Positions 47,536-59,684 of a stretch of 64,000 nucleotides of DNA are shown one piece after another. The stretch is from Vespa crabro. Taxonomy: Eukaryota; Arthropoda; Insecta; Hymenoptera; Vespidae. A program made the translations under genes and the position numbers. The DNA is taken from contig NC_060974.1 of the NCBI RefSeq assembly GCF_910589235.1, forward strand, positions 1,412,503-1,476,502, in the 5' to 3' direction. Position 1 is the first letter of the stretch. Each line of letters opens with the position of its first letter. Below the pieces are notes generated by a model, which did not search any database, was not told the DNA's origin, and saw only the letters and a program-made list of their open reading frames with translations.

Positions 47536-48150
47536 GACTTCGACTTTCTAAAAGAAACACAAAAGAAGTAAACTAAAAAATATATGAAAAAACATAGCTA
47601 CGGTAAAAATATCAAAATGTTAAATATATCTTACAGCCACGAAACTGTCAGACACATTAGAACAACCAGCGAGATTTACTCTAAGAATAATACATCCATT
47701 CCATGATTTAAGTAGTATTCATTCATACTGTCGACATAAAGTCTACCATTTTTATCTCACAACGATATTTGAAGAAATGCAACATGACTTGTTAAAAAAG
47801 CGTAATCAAAAACGTGCTCACGTATATGGTTTTTTTCATTAATTGTCCTCCATATGAAATTAGTTCACGATATCTAAAACAGATATAAAGAATTAAAAGG
47901 AAAAAAGTAGAATGTCCTCATTACTTTATTATAAGCTCAATGAGAACAAAGAAACTAGCTAGCATAGAGGAGAAGAAAAGTATGAGAGAAATCTCGATGA
48001 TTTTCATGAAAGTGACTTTCAAAAGGATTGCGTCTAGGTTATTTCAAACTGCACTGTGAACACCGAGCATCAATCCTCCCTATCCTTATGATGTCGTTTA
48101 CTAATCATACATCGACGATAAAAGTTGAAAGAATCTATCATTAAATTCAC

Positions 48151-48170
48151 TAATATATATATATATATTA

Positions 48171-48209
<39 letters not shown>
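48151..48209. repeat. (TA)n microsatellite
   Basis: Alternating TA with few interruptions. Confidence 0.9.
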
Positions 48210-48211
<2 letters not shown>

Positions 48212-48277
48212 ACACACTCAATAAAAAATACATAACAAAAAGAAAAATATATTCTTATTGCAAACTAAAAGGAGTTT

Positions 48278-48518
48278 CTATAAAAGAACATTGTAAATAA
48301 AAAAAGAAGAATGGTGAGACAAATTTAGAGATATCAATTCTACTCGACTGTCATCAAAAACATCTTGCACATTTCTAACTACATACCACATTGTACTATT
48401 AACGATAACGAATAAAATCACGACGCCAACGTTCTGAAAAGATAAAAATAGAATTAATAGAATGTTTTCGTAAAGAGTACAGTAACAATAACAATATTTA
48501 TCAACTATTGCTTACCAT
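48278..48518 (-). other. Candidate micro-ORF transcript unit, copy 2
   Basis: An ATG at 48516-48518 sits exactly at the end of the upstream exon, before an 82-bp intron-like segment (48434-48515, GTAAGC...TTTTCAG). The next exon continues NVGVVILFVIVNSTMWYVV and then a polar tail to a stop at 48278-48280, 52 codons in total. The hydrophobic part aligns with copy 1 in the same reading frame, and the splice sites are at equivalent positions. It could be a small membrane peptide gene or a non-coding transcript. No family recognised. Confidence 0.32.
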
Positions 48519-49399
48519 GTGTCGTCATGAGTCCAATACCATTTCTTATTGTAGATAAGTAAAATTGATGACGAAAATACCGGACGTCGTATCTCTTCCA
48601 TTCTATCATCAAAAATAATGATTACTTATATCTTTATGTTAGGTTAACGAATGCAATAACTTATCTTTCGTAGTTGAACATGATCGATGTTTAGATTTAC
48701 ATATGAATTAATTCTAGCTGGACATATTAATAAATAATTTCAATCCAATAAATACTTTATTTAAACTTTTTAATAACAGTCACTCTTTTCTTCTCTTTTG
48801 TCTATTTTGTCTTGTTTCTCTAGTTATTAATCCATCAATTAAGACATAACCAAACTTTTCGTCACAGGGAGGCCAACATTAGAATTCTTAATAAAGTATG
48901 GATGTGTCTAAAACCTCTATTTATTCTTGCACAATGACCATCCTGCCTTAGGATGATGTAAAAGAATGCACACAAAAATAGTATCGCTAATGTAATATAA
49001 TATAATTATATTTATAAAATACAATTTCTGTATATCAATGCAAAATATATTATTGAAAGATATATTATTGAAGGTTATATTATTCTAAAGTATTAATGAT
49101 AGATAATATCTAAAATTTATCATCTTTTATTAATCGAATTAATAAAAGCTAAATTATTTTGAAATATACCAGAGTATGCAGCCATTATGCTACATATCGA
49201 TATTCCAGGGCAATTTCCTGTCTAATAATAAATTTGATGTGATGTAAAATTGCTACGTGTATATATCTATATATAATTATCTTCTCTGTTTCTTCACTGT
49301 TCTTTTCCAGCACGTATGATTCTTGAAAGTCTGAAAAATCTAAGATTATTTAATAGAATATAAAATTAATTGCATGTGTGTATGTGAGCATTATACGTG

Positions 49400-50621
49400 A
49401 CATATAATGGATGTATGAGTGTACATATGAAAATTAATGGCAAATTATTAATTGTTATATCGTTAAAAAATGAAAGAAACATCGATACTGCAAAAATAAG
49501 ACAAGATAATTTGAAATAGAAAGCGTCCTCAGAAGACACCGATTTTATTTTCGTGGATATTTTCTAAATGAAACGATGCCATAACTGTGATATGCAGTAA
49601 CTTAAACAATTGATCAGATGTTCGAAAAAGATATATCGCAATACACCGTTCTCTGTATCATATTTGAAACTATTGATATATTTTCGAAAATGTGAACATT
49701 GCGTTAGTATTTTACGTTAATTTAAATCTCTGTTATCGTACAAAGCTCTGTTGACATGTACTATGAATTATATTCAAAGCATCATTTGATCAATTATTTG
49801 AATTAAGCTCAAGTGTGAACAATTCTAATATTTTTGGCATTTCTTAGTACAGCTGTAATTACTGGTAAGTCATAACATTCAAAAATTCCTTTATGATAAA
49901 ATAATAAACAAAAACAAATATTTTTAGTCAAATTTCATAATGAGACCAATCAATGTAAGTAAAATATTAGAAATTAAAAAATTGTTAATATCTGAGATCT
50001 CTTAACGCGAGGTTTCTAAAAAGATATAGTACTCTGTTGGCATTGTATCTACAATACGTCAAACATTAATAGAAAATGAAAATCAAAGTTACCATAAAGC
50101 GATCATAAGGTTAATACGTAACGGTAACGTTGATATTATTAAATCAAAAATTTGATCAAGTACATAATTTGTTAATTTCATTTAATTTTGTTTAAAAAGT
50201 GTAACATATTGAAGTTAATTGTATATTATATGAACTATTAAAGTTATATATGTATTATAATAATTATTTTGTTAAATATCTTATTAACATTTGTTTAATT
50301 AAATAAAAATTCAAACATTGTGGGAACATCTATACATACACACGTTTATGTATATAAATACACTTAATCTTATTCTATATTAATAATGTTCTTAAATTTT
50401 GTCTGATTCTTATTTATCGTATTAAAATAATCTGTCAATTTAGACATTACCAGGCAGCTTCTTTTGCTGTTCTTCGTATACAATGTATACAAGCAAGTTT
50501 ATCATCTATTTTAATTAAATTTTAACTAATATAAAAAGTTAGATATTAATTCTAACGAACTGCATATCAAATACACAGTTCCTACATTATACGTGTATAT
50601 ACACTATTCATATACATATAC

Positions 50622-50684
<63 letters not shown>

Positions 50685-50930
50685 CATAAATGCACATAAT
50701 TTTATTCTATATTAATAATATTCTATATTAATAACTTGGACACATTCAATAGCAAAAATCGATATTACTTATGATATATCATAAATAATACAAATACTAT
50801 CGAGTTAATGGCTGCATTTAAATTCAATCAAAATTTACTATGTTCTATGATAATCTTTTCTATCTTTTCATATTGTTCATTTTTCTTGCCTCAATAGAGA
50901 TATAGATTATTTTATTATTTAATGTATTCA

Positions 50931-51013
<83 letters not shown>

Positions 51014-51520
51014 TTATCGTTGAAATTCCAAGTTCAGTACTCTCCGAAAATCTTTTCCAGTTTCTTCGAGATTAAGCAGAAAATATTTAACGTTCAATTA
51101 TTTGATTATTGAGAGGAAGCTCGAACCATCTATGTGGATTTCTTTTTCTCTCTTATGCCCTTTTATGCAAAATAATTGATTATGTAATATAATTGAAATT
51201 CATTGAAGTTAACGCTATACCAATTTTTTTTTGCTCATTAAAAGCTTAATAAGCTATTTATTTTTCATTATTCTTAAGTTACGGTTCTTCACAATATAAT
51301 ACATTTTAAAATTTTATTTTTAAATAAATAAATAAAACGTAACTTACAAATCTTATCTAAAATTTTATAGGAATGCTTTAAGGAAGATAAAAAAATATAC
51401 AGTTTTATAGATAAGTATGACGCTACAATTTCTAAAGCATTGTACAATGAAATCTTTTCTAATTGTGATTTACAGAGTATTATAGAAGATGATTTACAGA
51501 GTAATATAATTTAATTACAG
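49400..51520. other. AT-rich intergenic DNA with (TA)n and (TC)n runs
   Basis: No gene recognised. A (TA)n run lies at about 50617-50682 and a pure (TC)n run of 76 bp at 50935-51010. Confidence 0.65.
50935..51010. repeat. (TC)38 microsatellite
   Basis: Uninterrupted TC dinucleotides. Confidence 0.97.
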
Positions 51521-51531
51521 CTTTATTAAAA

Positions 51532-51537
51532 GATATA
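51532..51537 (-). promoter_or_regulatory. Probable polyadenylation signal of the SLC17 gene
   Basis: AATAAA on the minus strand about 190 bp after the stop at 51728. The inferred 3' UTR would include the (AG)n run at 51570-51596. Confidence 0.45.
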
Positions 51538-51727
51538 ACTGTATTAAAAGATTAAAAGATATGCAGAAAAAGAGAGAGAGAGAGAGAGAGAGAGAGCACC
51601 TGTCATTATGTGTTGTAAAAGGAATTCTGTCACTCGATGCGAACAATATAATATACAATCTTTTCTTATATATATTATGAGATGTATATAATGACATAGA
51701 TTTTTTATATATTACTGATTATACAAA

Positions 51728-54700
51728 TTATTTTCTAGGATTTTTTTTCAGAGGTAAAGTTTGATCATTGACTCCTTCAGAAGAGGAATTCACTTTATTC
51801 CATGGTTGTTCTTCACCTGATCCAAAGATACTGTAAACGAGTATTTCGATTATATAAAGTCCTACAGTTACAAAGAATATAATTCGCCATGCCTCTACTG
51901 TTTGCTGTAAACAAAAAAACGTTCCAATATCATATATGGTGAAAATATTAATATCTTACTATACAAATTTATTTGGATTTAACCTATTGTTACTTACATT
52001 TCCATGGGTCAATTTTCCAACAAAAATAGGAACTATAAAGCCTGGTATAGTAGCGATACAATTTGTTATAGCAACTAATGTACCGGCAAAATTTGGCGCA
52101 ATATCTATGTGATTAGATAGGAAGCCACAATACATTCCACCGATACAAGTAACACCGATAGTCATCAGTACTACTGCTAAAGCACGATTACATCCAACAT
52201 AAGATACCCCAATTAAACAAATCATTGGAACAAACGATGCTAAAAAATAAAAGAGAACATATTTAAATCCTGTTCTTTTTAATTTTCAAAACGAAACAAA
52301 TACAGATATTACAAAATTAAACAAATAAATCTTACCGAATAAAGTTCCTATCTTCCTTGACATGGTTACTGTTATTAAATTCTTATCTTGCATAATAGCT
52401 AATACTTTACTGAGAGTCATAGTAAAAATCCACATACATAAGAACGGCATTGCGGATAGACCAGCGTTCTACATGAATATAAAGAAATTATTAATAGATG
52501 AAACATGTTATACATGTAGGTATATGAAGTATATTGATTCGCTTACCGAACTCATATTGAATTTTAATATTTGACTCATGTAAGTTGGTAATTCAATGAG
52601 TAACATGTACCATCCAAAATTGCTACAAAAATGTGCTATTAAGATTGCCAAAAAGGGAGTAGACCTTAATAGTTGTCCCCATGGTACTGGTAATTTCTAA
52701 CAATGAAATATTATTTATAATCATTCTCTATGATTCTCCTGCTAAAGTTTTGAAATATTTATGCTAGTTACCTCTTTGTGACCGCTAATGTTTTTAGTAT
52801 GGCCCAAAGACTCCATGATGTAATTCTTTTCCTCCTCGCTGATAAATCTCGTTTGTTCTTCCGGAGAGTCTTCGATTATCAACCACCAAGCAGTACACCA
52901 AATTAAACATAATAGACCTTCGATGTAGAAGATCCATACCCAGCCAAGATTTGCGGCCAGTATTCCCGATAATAGAATAGAGATCACGGTACCAAGAGCA
53001 GTACCTAAAATCGAAAGATTATAATGTCTTCTAATATTATTTTTCTATTCAAAGTGTTATTTATATTATATAAGTGTTAATTATATTGATCTACGGTTAT
53101 ACTTACCAGCATAAACGATCGATGCGAGAACACTTCGTTCATTCGGTGGAGCCCATTTGGCGATCATCACATGCATAGCCGGAAACGTTACGCCCTGTGT
53201 ACGGAAATAATGATAAATACTGTCAGATGGGGATATCTTTTAATATTTTTTTGAGATATTCCTATGTCAACAAAATGACTACTACTAACCCCACCGAGGC
53301 CTTGAATGAATCTCATTATAATAAATAATGAATAGTGTATATTCGCTGCAATAGGCGATAGTATCGATGCTGCGACGTTCAACAAGACGGATCCGTTCAT
53401 TACCCATTTAGCTGATAACAGTTCTGACATTCTGCCACCTGGTAATAAGGATACCATATAGCCCCAAAAATAAGCGGATAAAATAAGACCTTGAAGAGGT
53501 TCGTCCCATACAAAAGGGCCATCCTGCAAAATAATTTATTCTATCACGTATGTACTCGTATAAACAACCAAAACCATTAACTTTTCAAACATAATGTTTT
53601 TATCGAAATTTCCAGTAGATTTAATATTTAAACAATATGGTATTCTAAAAGAGATTGGTATTCAAAAATTTATTTTCGAATATATCTAATCTCTTGAAAA
53701 ATATTGTATTTATTACTGACCAACTTTCTTTGATAAACTTGTCTCTTTTTTTGAAGAGATTTTATTCTCTAAGACTGACCTCACAAAGATCATACCTTAT
53801 CGCTTGAGGTATGTTTGATAAGCCAAAGAGAAGGAAGATTGATTACCTCGGTAGAAGATACCGTTCTATTTGAAATTGCATCATCTCGACAAGCTTCCGT
53901 TATTTTTAAACTTGCATTTTCACTTTTTAATTCATCGTGCATCGATGAAAGTCGTACGGCTGTATGATTCACCATCGCGACGATAGCTACGCTGACATTA
54001 ACTTTAAAACCATATATAATAGCCAAACCGATGGATCCAAGTATGGCCATTAAATATCGTACTGGAAAGAGTGGGCCATACCGGCCTGTAAATAAAATCC
54101 CCCGTTATTAAACTCTTCTTATCCTCCTATAACAATTTTTTCTCGTTGCAATTAGAATAGATCTAACAGACCCAACTCAATTCTAATTCATATTTATAAG
54201 TTTATTGAATCAAAAAAAAAAAAAGAAAAAAAAAAAGAAGAAAAAAAGGGAGAAAAAAACTTTGGGGTAAGACATTTAATCGATAATTAACAAATATGTA
54301 GTTTCCAATTAACAGTTAATTGAAATTTTTCACTTCTTTTAGAAAAAAGTAATATAAAATTTTTCCAAGCTTACGTGACATACAATGTGTCGTCATATTC
54401 ATTTTACAATGCCAAATATATCATATGGTCTGGAATTAAGAATCAACACGGTTCAAGAGGACACGATTGATACCATTTGGTAATCAGGTCAGTGCGTAAG
54501 CCTGTTAAACTTTTATGTATAAATATATATAGATATTTTATTATTTCGAATGATTTACATACTACTCATAATCTTTAGTTTCAATATTTTCTTTAAAATA
54601 CTAGCTAACAATATTGCGTCAGCTATATCGTACAAAGAGTGCAAGAGTATAAAGCGAAATATTTTCAACGTTGATAAATTTAAATCTTTTATCGTATAAA

Positions 54701-55319
54701 TGATATTCTCAGATCTTGTGTAAAACAAGCTGGTTAAACTATATTCTGTATTAAATTAAAAAGGAAAATTTGTTTACTCTTTTTTATATTTTATATAGAT
54801 TATATGTGGATTAAACGATTATTCTCATTTACAGTTAATAATGCACATCCTCGAACGAAAATTTGAAAGAAAAGATAGATATTAACAAACGTAATTTATT
54901 TCATTATTGATTGCACGATATCATCCAATCGGTAAAAAATTTTGATTTATACAACTTAATAATGCGGATATGGGTCATAATAAAATATTTAAATTCAAAT
55001 GCATCTTTTCAATGTCACTTCGCAATATGACGAATTCATTTATTTCGTATGAAGGGATGCGTCAAGGTCAAAAGGACGTATGAGGCGCACAATTCAAAGG
55101 CAATCGACCGTCATAAACTACTTATTTCGTTTTGATTAACGTTATGCGACAATAAAGATAAAATTATACATTCTTCGAAGGAAGTAAATGAAAATGGAAA
55201 TTGGTAGCTGACAATACAACTGCTAGCTGACATTATGTTAATAGAGAATGAGAAGATATAAAAAAAGAAAGAACAAAAAAAGTAATGAACACACCTGTAG
55301 AATTGTTTTCCTTTGCCAT
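51728..55319 (-). CDS. SLC17-family anion/phosphate cotransporter (sialin/Picot-like MFS), complete
   Basis: Nine coding exons with GT-AG introns and continuous phase: 55295-55319, 53796-54085, 53290-53523, 53107-53194, 52772-53004, 52547-52696, 52336-52468, 51998-52239 and 51728-51904; total 1572 nt, 523 residues, the normal family length. The start MAKENNST is followed by GRYGPLFPVRYLMAILGS leading into TM1, a large extracellular loop with N-glycosylation-type sites (NHT, NAS, NRT), then LSAYFWGYMVSLLPGGRMSE, GLGGGVTFPAMHVMIAKWAP (the SLC17 signature), GWVWIFYIEG, CSNFGWYMLLIELPTYMS and GTLVAITNCIATIPGF. The family moves organic anions or phosphate with Na+ or H+ across plasma or vesicle membranes; the substrate cannot be read from sequence. 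The donor after exon 1 is GTGTGT, which is weaker. It is divergent from the SPEF1 gene. Confidence 0.93.
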
Positions 55320-55493
55320 GTATAAAGTCAGGATCTTCTCTTTTATTTTTTCGTAATTGGACTCCAAAAAAGTTCTATTAGAAAAAAATGTTCAAATAAT
55401 TGTTTTTTCTCTGAACAACAGAAGGATGATTTAACACGGGGTGCGATTTATCAAATGATAAACGTACCATACGCGTTGAAAAAATATTCCTTC

Positions 55494-55533
<40 letters not shown>

Positions 55534-56191
55534 TTTATATTCTATAAGCTGATGAAATTAAATTTCACTGGTGTAATACTGAAGACCGATTGTAAGTATT
55601 GCGCGGCACCAAAGCACACTGAGGTAAGCTGAGATCTTCCCATAGGCTTTTCCGAAGGATCCCGAGGCATTGCCCCTCTTCTATAAATGCCGGTTCATCC
55701 ACGCAACCAAACGTACCCACACAAATAAACGTGATGCTCTTGCGTAAAGAAAGTGATGAGTGGCGACGTGCGCGTTTGCGCGTCCGTCGAGCCTGAGACT
55801 ATTAGGCTTTCGAATGAATGCGATCACCGTGTATAAATATTTATTTTTAGGATAAAAATATATTTTTATAAGCGTTTATTTTATCGCAGGTATGCATCTT
55901 TTGAAATGAAGATTAGTTAATAATAATTTTATATCAACACACGGTATAAGATAATCCGTTTAAGTTTATAAAAAGAAACAAATGCTTGTCTTTATAGCTT
56001 ATTTTAGATATATCATATTGATAGATTTACAAGACGGTTTGTAAATTGTCGGCATATAATGGGGATGTCACTTACGTGAAATTTTGATTATGAAAAAAAG
56101 ACGTGATTTTCTTAGCATCTTTTAATTAAATCAAAATCATAATTGCGAAACGATAATACTGAAGTATATGTAGAAAAACATATATATAAAA
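55320..56191. other. Shared upstream region of SLC17 (-) and SPEF1-like (+) genes
   Basis: About 870 bp between two start codons. It contains a (TC)n run at 55497-55525 and a relatively GC-rich stretch at 55600-55820 that probably holds the SLC17 promoter and non-coding first exon. No further gene seen. Confidence 0.6.
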
Positions 56192-56941
56192 ATGGAGCCG
56201 GTAAACGAAAACAAGCTCGATGAGATTTATGCGTGGATAGATCAGATTACATTTTCAAGACCGAAGAAAAATATATCGAGAGATTTTTCGGACGGAGGTA
56301 TAATATCGTGACATTTTTTTGATTTATAAATAGATGTTTATATGTTTTAAATTTTGTAGTATTTATGGCCGAATTATTGAAACGATATTATCCCAAGCAC
56401 GTTGACGTGCACAATTATGTGCCTGGCAATAGTGTAGCAAAGAAGATCGATAATTGGAACATATTAAATAGAAAAGTTCTTTCTAAAATTGATATGAAAC
56501 TTGGAAAAGATGTAATCAATCAATTGGCAAATTCACAATTAGGCATTATTGAGAAGGTTTTGATAGATGTGCGAGCGAAAATTTTAAAAGATTGTAATGC
56601 AGATGGAGATTCATTATATTCTGATTATGAAGAAAATGGAAGAGGTGGTAAGTAAAAAAAAAAAAAAATAAAACACACTGATCCAATAACATAGTAATGT
56701 TTGTCATTTCATATTTAATTAACTAGAAAACGCTAAACCTATTTTAAATCCTGAAGAAATTGTTAATAGAACAGTACCACGTCATACTTTCATCAAACTT
56801 AAGCAAGAATTGCAAGAAAGGAATGAAACTATCAACGCACTTCATAAAAAAATTTCACACTTGGAAAGTTTGATCAAATTAAAGGATCAAAGAATAGTAG
56901 ATCTTACGGCACAAATTACAAGACCAATGGCACATACATAG
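56192..56941 (+). CDS. SPEF1: Sperm flagellar protein 1-like (CH domain)
   Basis: Three exons with consistent phase: 56192-56297, 56360-56647 and 56727-56941; 609 nt, 202 residues. The N-terminal calponin-homology-like domain (about residues 5-110) has LDEIYAWIDQITFSRPKKN, ISRDFSDGVFMAELLKRYYP and VDVHNYVPGNSVAKKIDNWN then LNRKVL, the SPEF1/CLAMP signature. The C-terminal part has TFIKLKQELQERN followed by a heptad-like stretch to LKDQRIVDLTAQI, a probable coiled coil. SPEF1 proteins bind and bundle microtubules in cilia and flagella; here expression in sperm or ciliated neurons is a family inference. The 3' end converges with LSM3; AATAAA is at 57173-57178. Confidence 0.92.
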
Positions 56942-57172
56942 ATTTTTTGTACTAATTTTGCGAACTATGAGATTATTAAAATATGAATGAATTCTTGAAA
57001 CATTTATGAAAAGAAATATTATATTTTAATTGCAGTAAGCATATAGTTTATATGCTTCATACATATTTTATATCTATTTTAGCACATGAAAGTTACACGA
57101 ATATTACCTGGTAAAAAGTTTGTCAGAGAAAAAACCTTTTTCTTATCTTGTCTATGCTTCTTCTTGTATACA

Positions 57173-57178
57173 AATAAA
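57173..57178 (+). promoter_or_regulatory. Probable polyadenylation signal of the SPEF1-like gene
   Basis: AATAAA 232 bp after the stop and 17 bp before the end of the convergent LSM3 coding region, so the two 3' ends lie very close or overlap. Confidence 0.5.
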
Positions 57179-57194
57179 AAAGTTAATATATCTT

Positions 57195-57674
57195 TTACAT
57201 GGGTGCTCTCATGCTAGGCGGAGATACTAAAATGACACCATCACCACGGATAAATAGCATAGATATATTTCTTTTTGTAGTACGGTAAACTTCTTCATAT
57301 GTTTCTTCATCAATTTCTACAGTTGTAACAGTTTCCTCCGCTTCACCTAATACCATATTCAAGTGTTGATCATAGGCCTGAAAGAAAAAAATATTAATCA
57401 TTTATTAAAATATTTTTTAATTAGGAATCTAAAGACATGAATAAAACTTACATGTAAACGTCCTCGTAATTCTCTTTCGTTTCTCATTTTCACGTAAATT
57501 CGTTCGTCCAAACTTAATCTTATTAAATCCAACGGTTCTTTCACATTTATTGCTGGAACCTAATCATCAAAAAGACGGAAAAATGTATTAACGAACAAAT
57601 ACAACATTAAAATGATTTTTAGGTTAGTTTATTATGTTATGAATAAAGATTACCTGTTCCGATTCATCAGCCAT
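57195..57674 (-). CDS. LSM3: U6 snRNA-associated Sm-like protein LSm3
   Basis: Three exons: 57654-57674, 57452-57559 and 57195-57377; 312 nt, 103 residues, the size of other animal LSm3 proteins. It starts MADESEQVPAINVKEPLDLI. The Sm1 motif covers LDERIYVKMRNERELRGRLH then AYDQHLNMVLGEAEET; the Sm2 motif is ISMLFIRGDGVILVSPP. LSm3 is part of the LSm2-8 ring on U6 snRNA (splicing) and the LSm1-7 ring (cytoplasmic mRNA decay). It is highly conserved, so the call is secure. Convergent with the SPEF1-like gene. Confidence 0.96.
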
Positions 57675-58664
57675 AGTAACGTATTATTTATAAAATTTAA
57701 CGAAAATGTCTTAATTTAATATTACTAAATAATGTATAATTAAATTTTTCTCTATCTTTCACTTTATCTAAGATAGCTATTAAAACCTAACCTATCCCCA
57801 AAACGTAATGCGGGAAAATAACAGAGAGCTGATATTTTTATTCAGAATAGTAGTAGTGCAGTTATAAAAAAATAAATAGTTTTTTCTTTTAATCTTTATA
57901 TTAATTCTCTTTTTTAACTTTTATATTATACTACTGTTTAAACAGAAAAAATACGAACATAGAAAAAAAGTTAAAATGATTTGTATCAATAAGAAAGTAT
58001 AAAGTACAAATAATGTTGTTTGAAAATACTTTATTAGCGCGGGTAAAAATGGCGGCGGTTAATTTATGTCGATAACTACGTAAATATGCAGTTAATAATA
58101 AAAAGTTACAAAGAGAAATGATTATGAATAAAAGAATAAAAAGTATTTAAATAAATGCTGCTAGAATATTTAATTATTTCAATGGAAGTTGAATTATTAT
58201 ATTTTACTTGAAATAAATTTCAAAAAGACACTTCCTATAATAGGCTACACTTTATACATCCATGCGTGAAATCATCGCACGCGAACATGTATGAGTAATG
58301 ATTCAATTCCCCGAAAGTTTAGGTAATAGTAAAATACAATATTAGATAGAAACTTTACTAGTTTCGGTTTTCCATGTAATTTGTATCGAGTATATAAGTA
58401 AAGATCTCTCTGAAGATTAGTATAAGTGCATTATTTACATGCATTTAAATGTATACATATTCAACATTTCTAAATATGCAACAAAGAATAAAAATATATT
58501 ATTTACCTCAATATATAACAATTCAAAAAACATATTGTTCAAAAACAACTTACATATTTCGATCTATTCTACGTCAGGTATTATATGGTGAAGTTCAATG
58601 TTACAGAAGGTCAAGATATAATATTACTTATAGCTGCTATAAATTTGGGATGCATAAGTATTTA

Positions 58665-58668
<4 letters not shown>

Positions 58669-58705
<37 letters not shown>

Positions 58706-58707
58706 CC

Positions 58708-58743
<36 letters not shown>

Positions 58744-58745
58744 AG
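58669..58745. repeat. (TC)n followed by (GC)n
   Basis: Pure TC runs with one TGTTTCCC interruption, then GCGCGCGCGCGCG. The alternating GC part can adopt Z-DNA. Confidence 0.93.
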
Positions 58746-59330
58746 TCTTTAAAGTATGCCGCCGTTTGTAAGATCATAAATAACGTTGGAATAAATCAGC
58801 ACATTAATTCAACGCTCGTCCGCTCAATCTACGATCATCGTTTGAACAATTTTGTAAATTCACCTGTAAATCCTGCTAGAACGTATGCGTAGTACAAATA
58901 TAGAAGTATATATGTAGATACTTACATACATAGACGCACGATTGCACACGTACGTTCATCGTTTTCATAAATATAAAATACAAAAGAAAAAAAAATTAAA
59001 AAAAAAAAAAACAAGAGAAGTAGCAGAGAAGTAGCTGATGAGAAGCGGTGGTATCCCATTGTCGTTGCGTCAGCTAAGGAGAACAGAGATGTCTGGTGAT
59101 TGGCCAATTACGAATAGTGGGAAATCCCAGTTGATACCTGCTCTTCCGTGCTGAATGTTCTTGCGTTGTCGCGTGCGCGCGCGAGCACCAGCGCATGCAC
59201 GAGCATGTACTGACGTTTCAGAGTTCTCGCGTCACCATCGACCTCAAGCTTTACCCTGAAGGAACGTAGACGATCGGACGACAATTAGTAACGCGCGAAA
59301 CGCCATTCACGTTGCACGTTTCGTTGCACG

Positions 59331-59337
59331 TATATAA
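59331..59337 (+). promoter_or_regulatory. Candidate TATA box of the ETS gene
   Basis: TATATAA about 350 bp upstream of the ETS start codon, at the downstream edge of a CpG-rich stretch. It is only suggestive. Confidence 0.3.
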
Positions 59338-59684
59338 CTTTCGATTCGAATTCGTGACTTTTCTTCTCCTTCCTCGTTTCTTCTTTTTTCTTTTTCCTTA
59401 TTTTTTCTATCCTTTTCTTTTCTTTAACTGTCTAAATATATCTGTCCATGATTTATGAGAACACGGTTTCTTTGTAAAAACGACACAACTGATACAACGT
59501 CGACGACGCTTGCAATACTTATGTTAATTAACAGGAACGATTTATTTTCTTGCGATAGTCGTACGAGTTTGAATAGTTGCGCGTGGCGCGAAACGACGCA
59601 CGATTCCAAATACATACGTATATGTGATCGCGTTTGTACGAAAGATCTACATAAAAAATTTGGAGCACAACATCTCAGAAAGGG

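Larger units (their letters stand above)
46930..49400 (-). repeat. Duplicated cassette region (two or more diverged units)
   Basis: Two kinds of segment recur. Segment B (47381-47468 and 48434-48515) is an intron-like sequence with a GTAAG donor and CTTTTCAG acceptor on the minus strand. Segment A (about 46990-47150 and 49070-49200) shares AATTAATAAA(T/A)GCTAAAT, AATAT(G/A)CCA(A/G)A and similar blocks. A weaker B-like acceptor lies near 49331. The order A-B-B-A shows more than a simple two-copy tandem event. Confidence 0.6.
57675..59684. other. Intergenic region between LSM3 and the ETS gene
   Basis: About 2 kb between the divergent LSM3 and ETS genes. It contains a (TC)n-(GC)n tract at 58669-58745 and, from about 59150, a CpG-rich stretch with many GCGC runs that is a plausible ETS promoter. 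Frames such as 58449-58892 run through the microsatellite and are not supported. Confidence 0.65.

Noticed and set aside
48331..48433. Copy 2 micro-ORF as a known calcium-pump regulator (sarcolamban-like) peptide
   Set aside because: Only general hydrophobicity is shared; the characteristic residues of that family are not seen.
58449..58892. 147-codon frame upstream of the ETS gene
   Set aside because: It runs through the (TC)n-(GC)n microsatellite, giving Ser/Leu and Ala/Arg repeats, with no domain.
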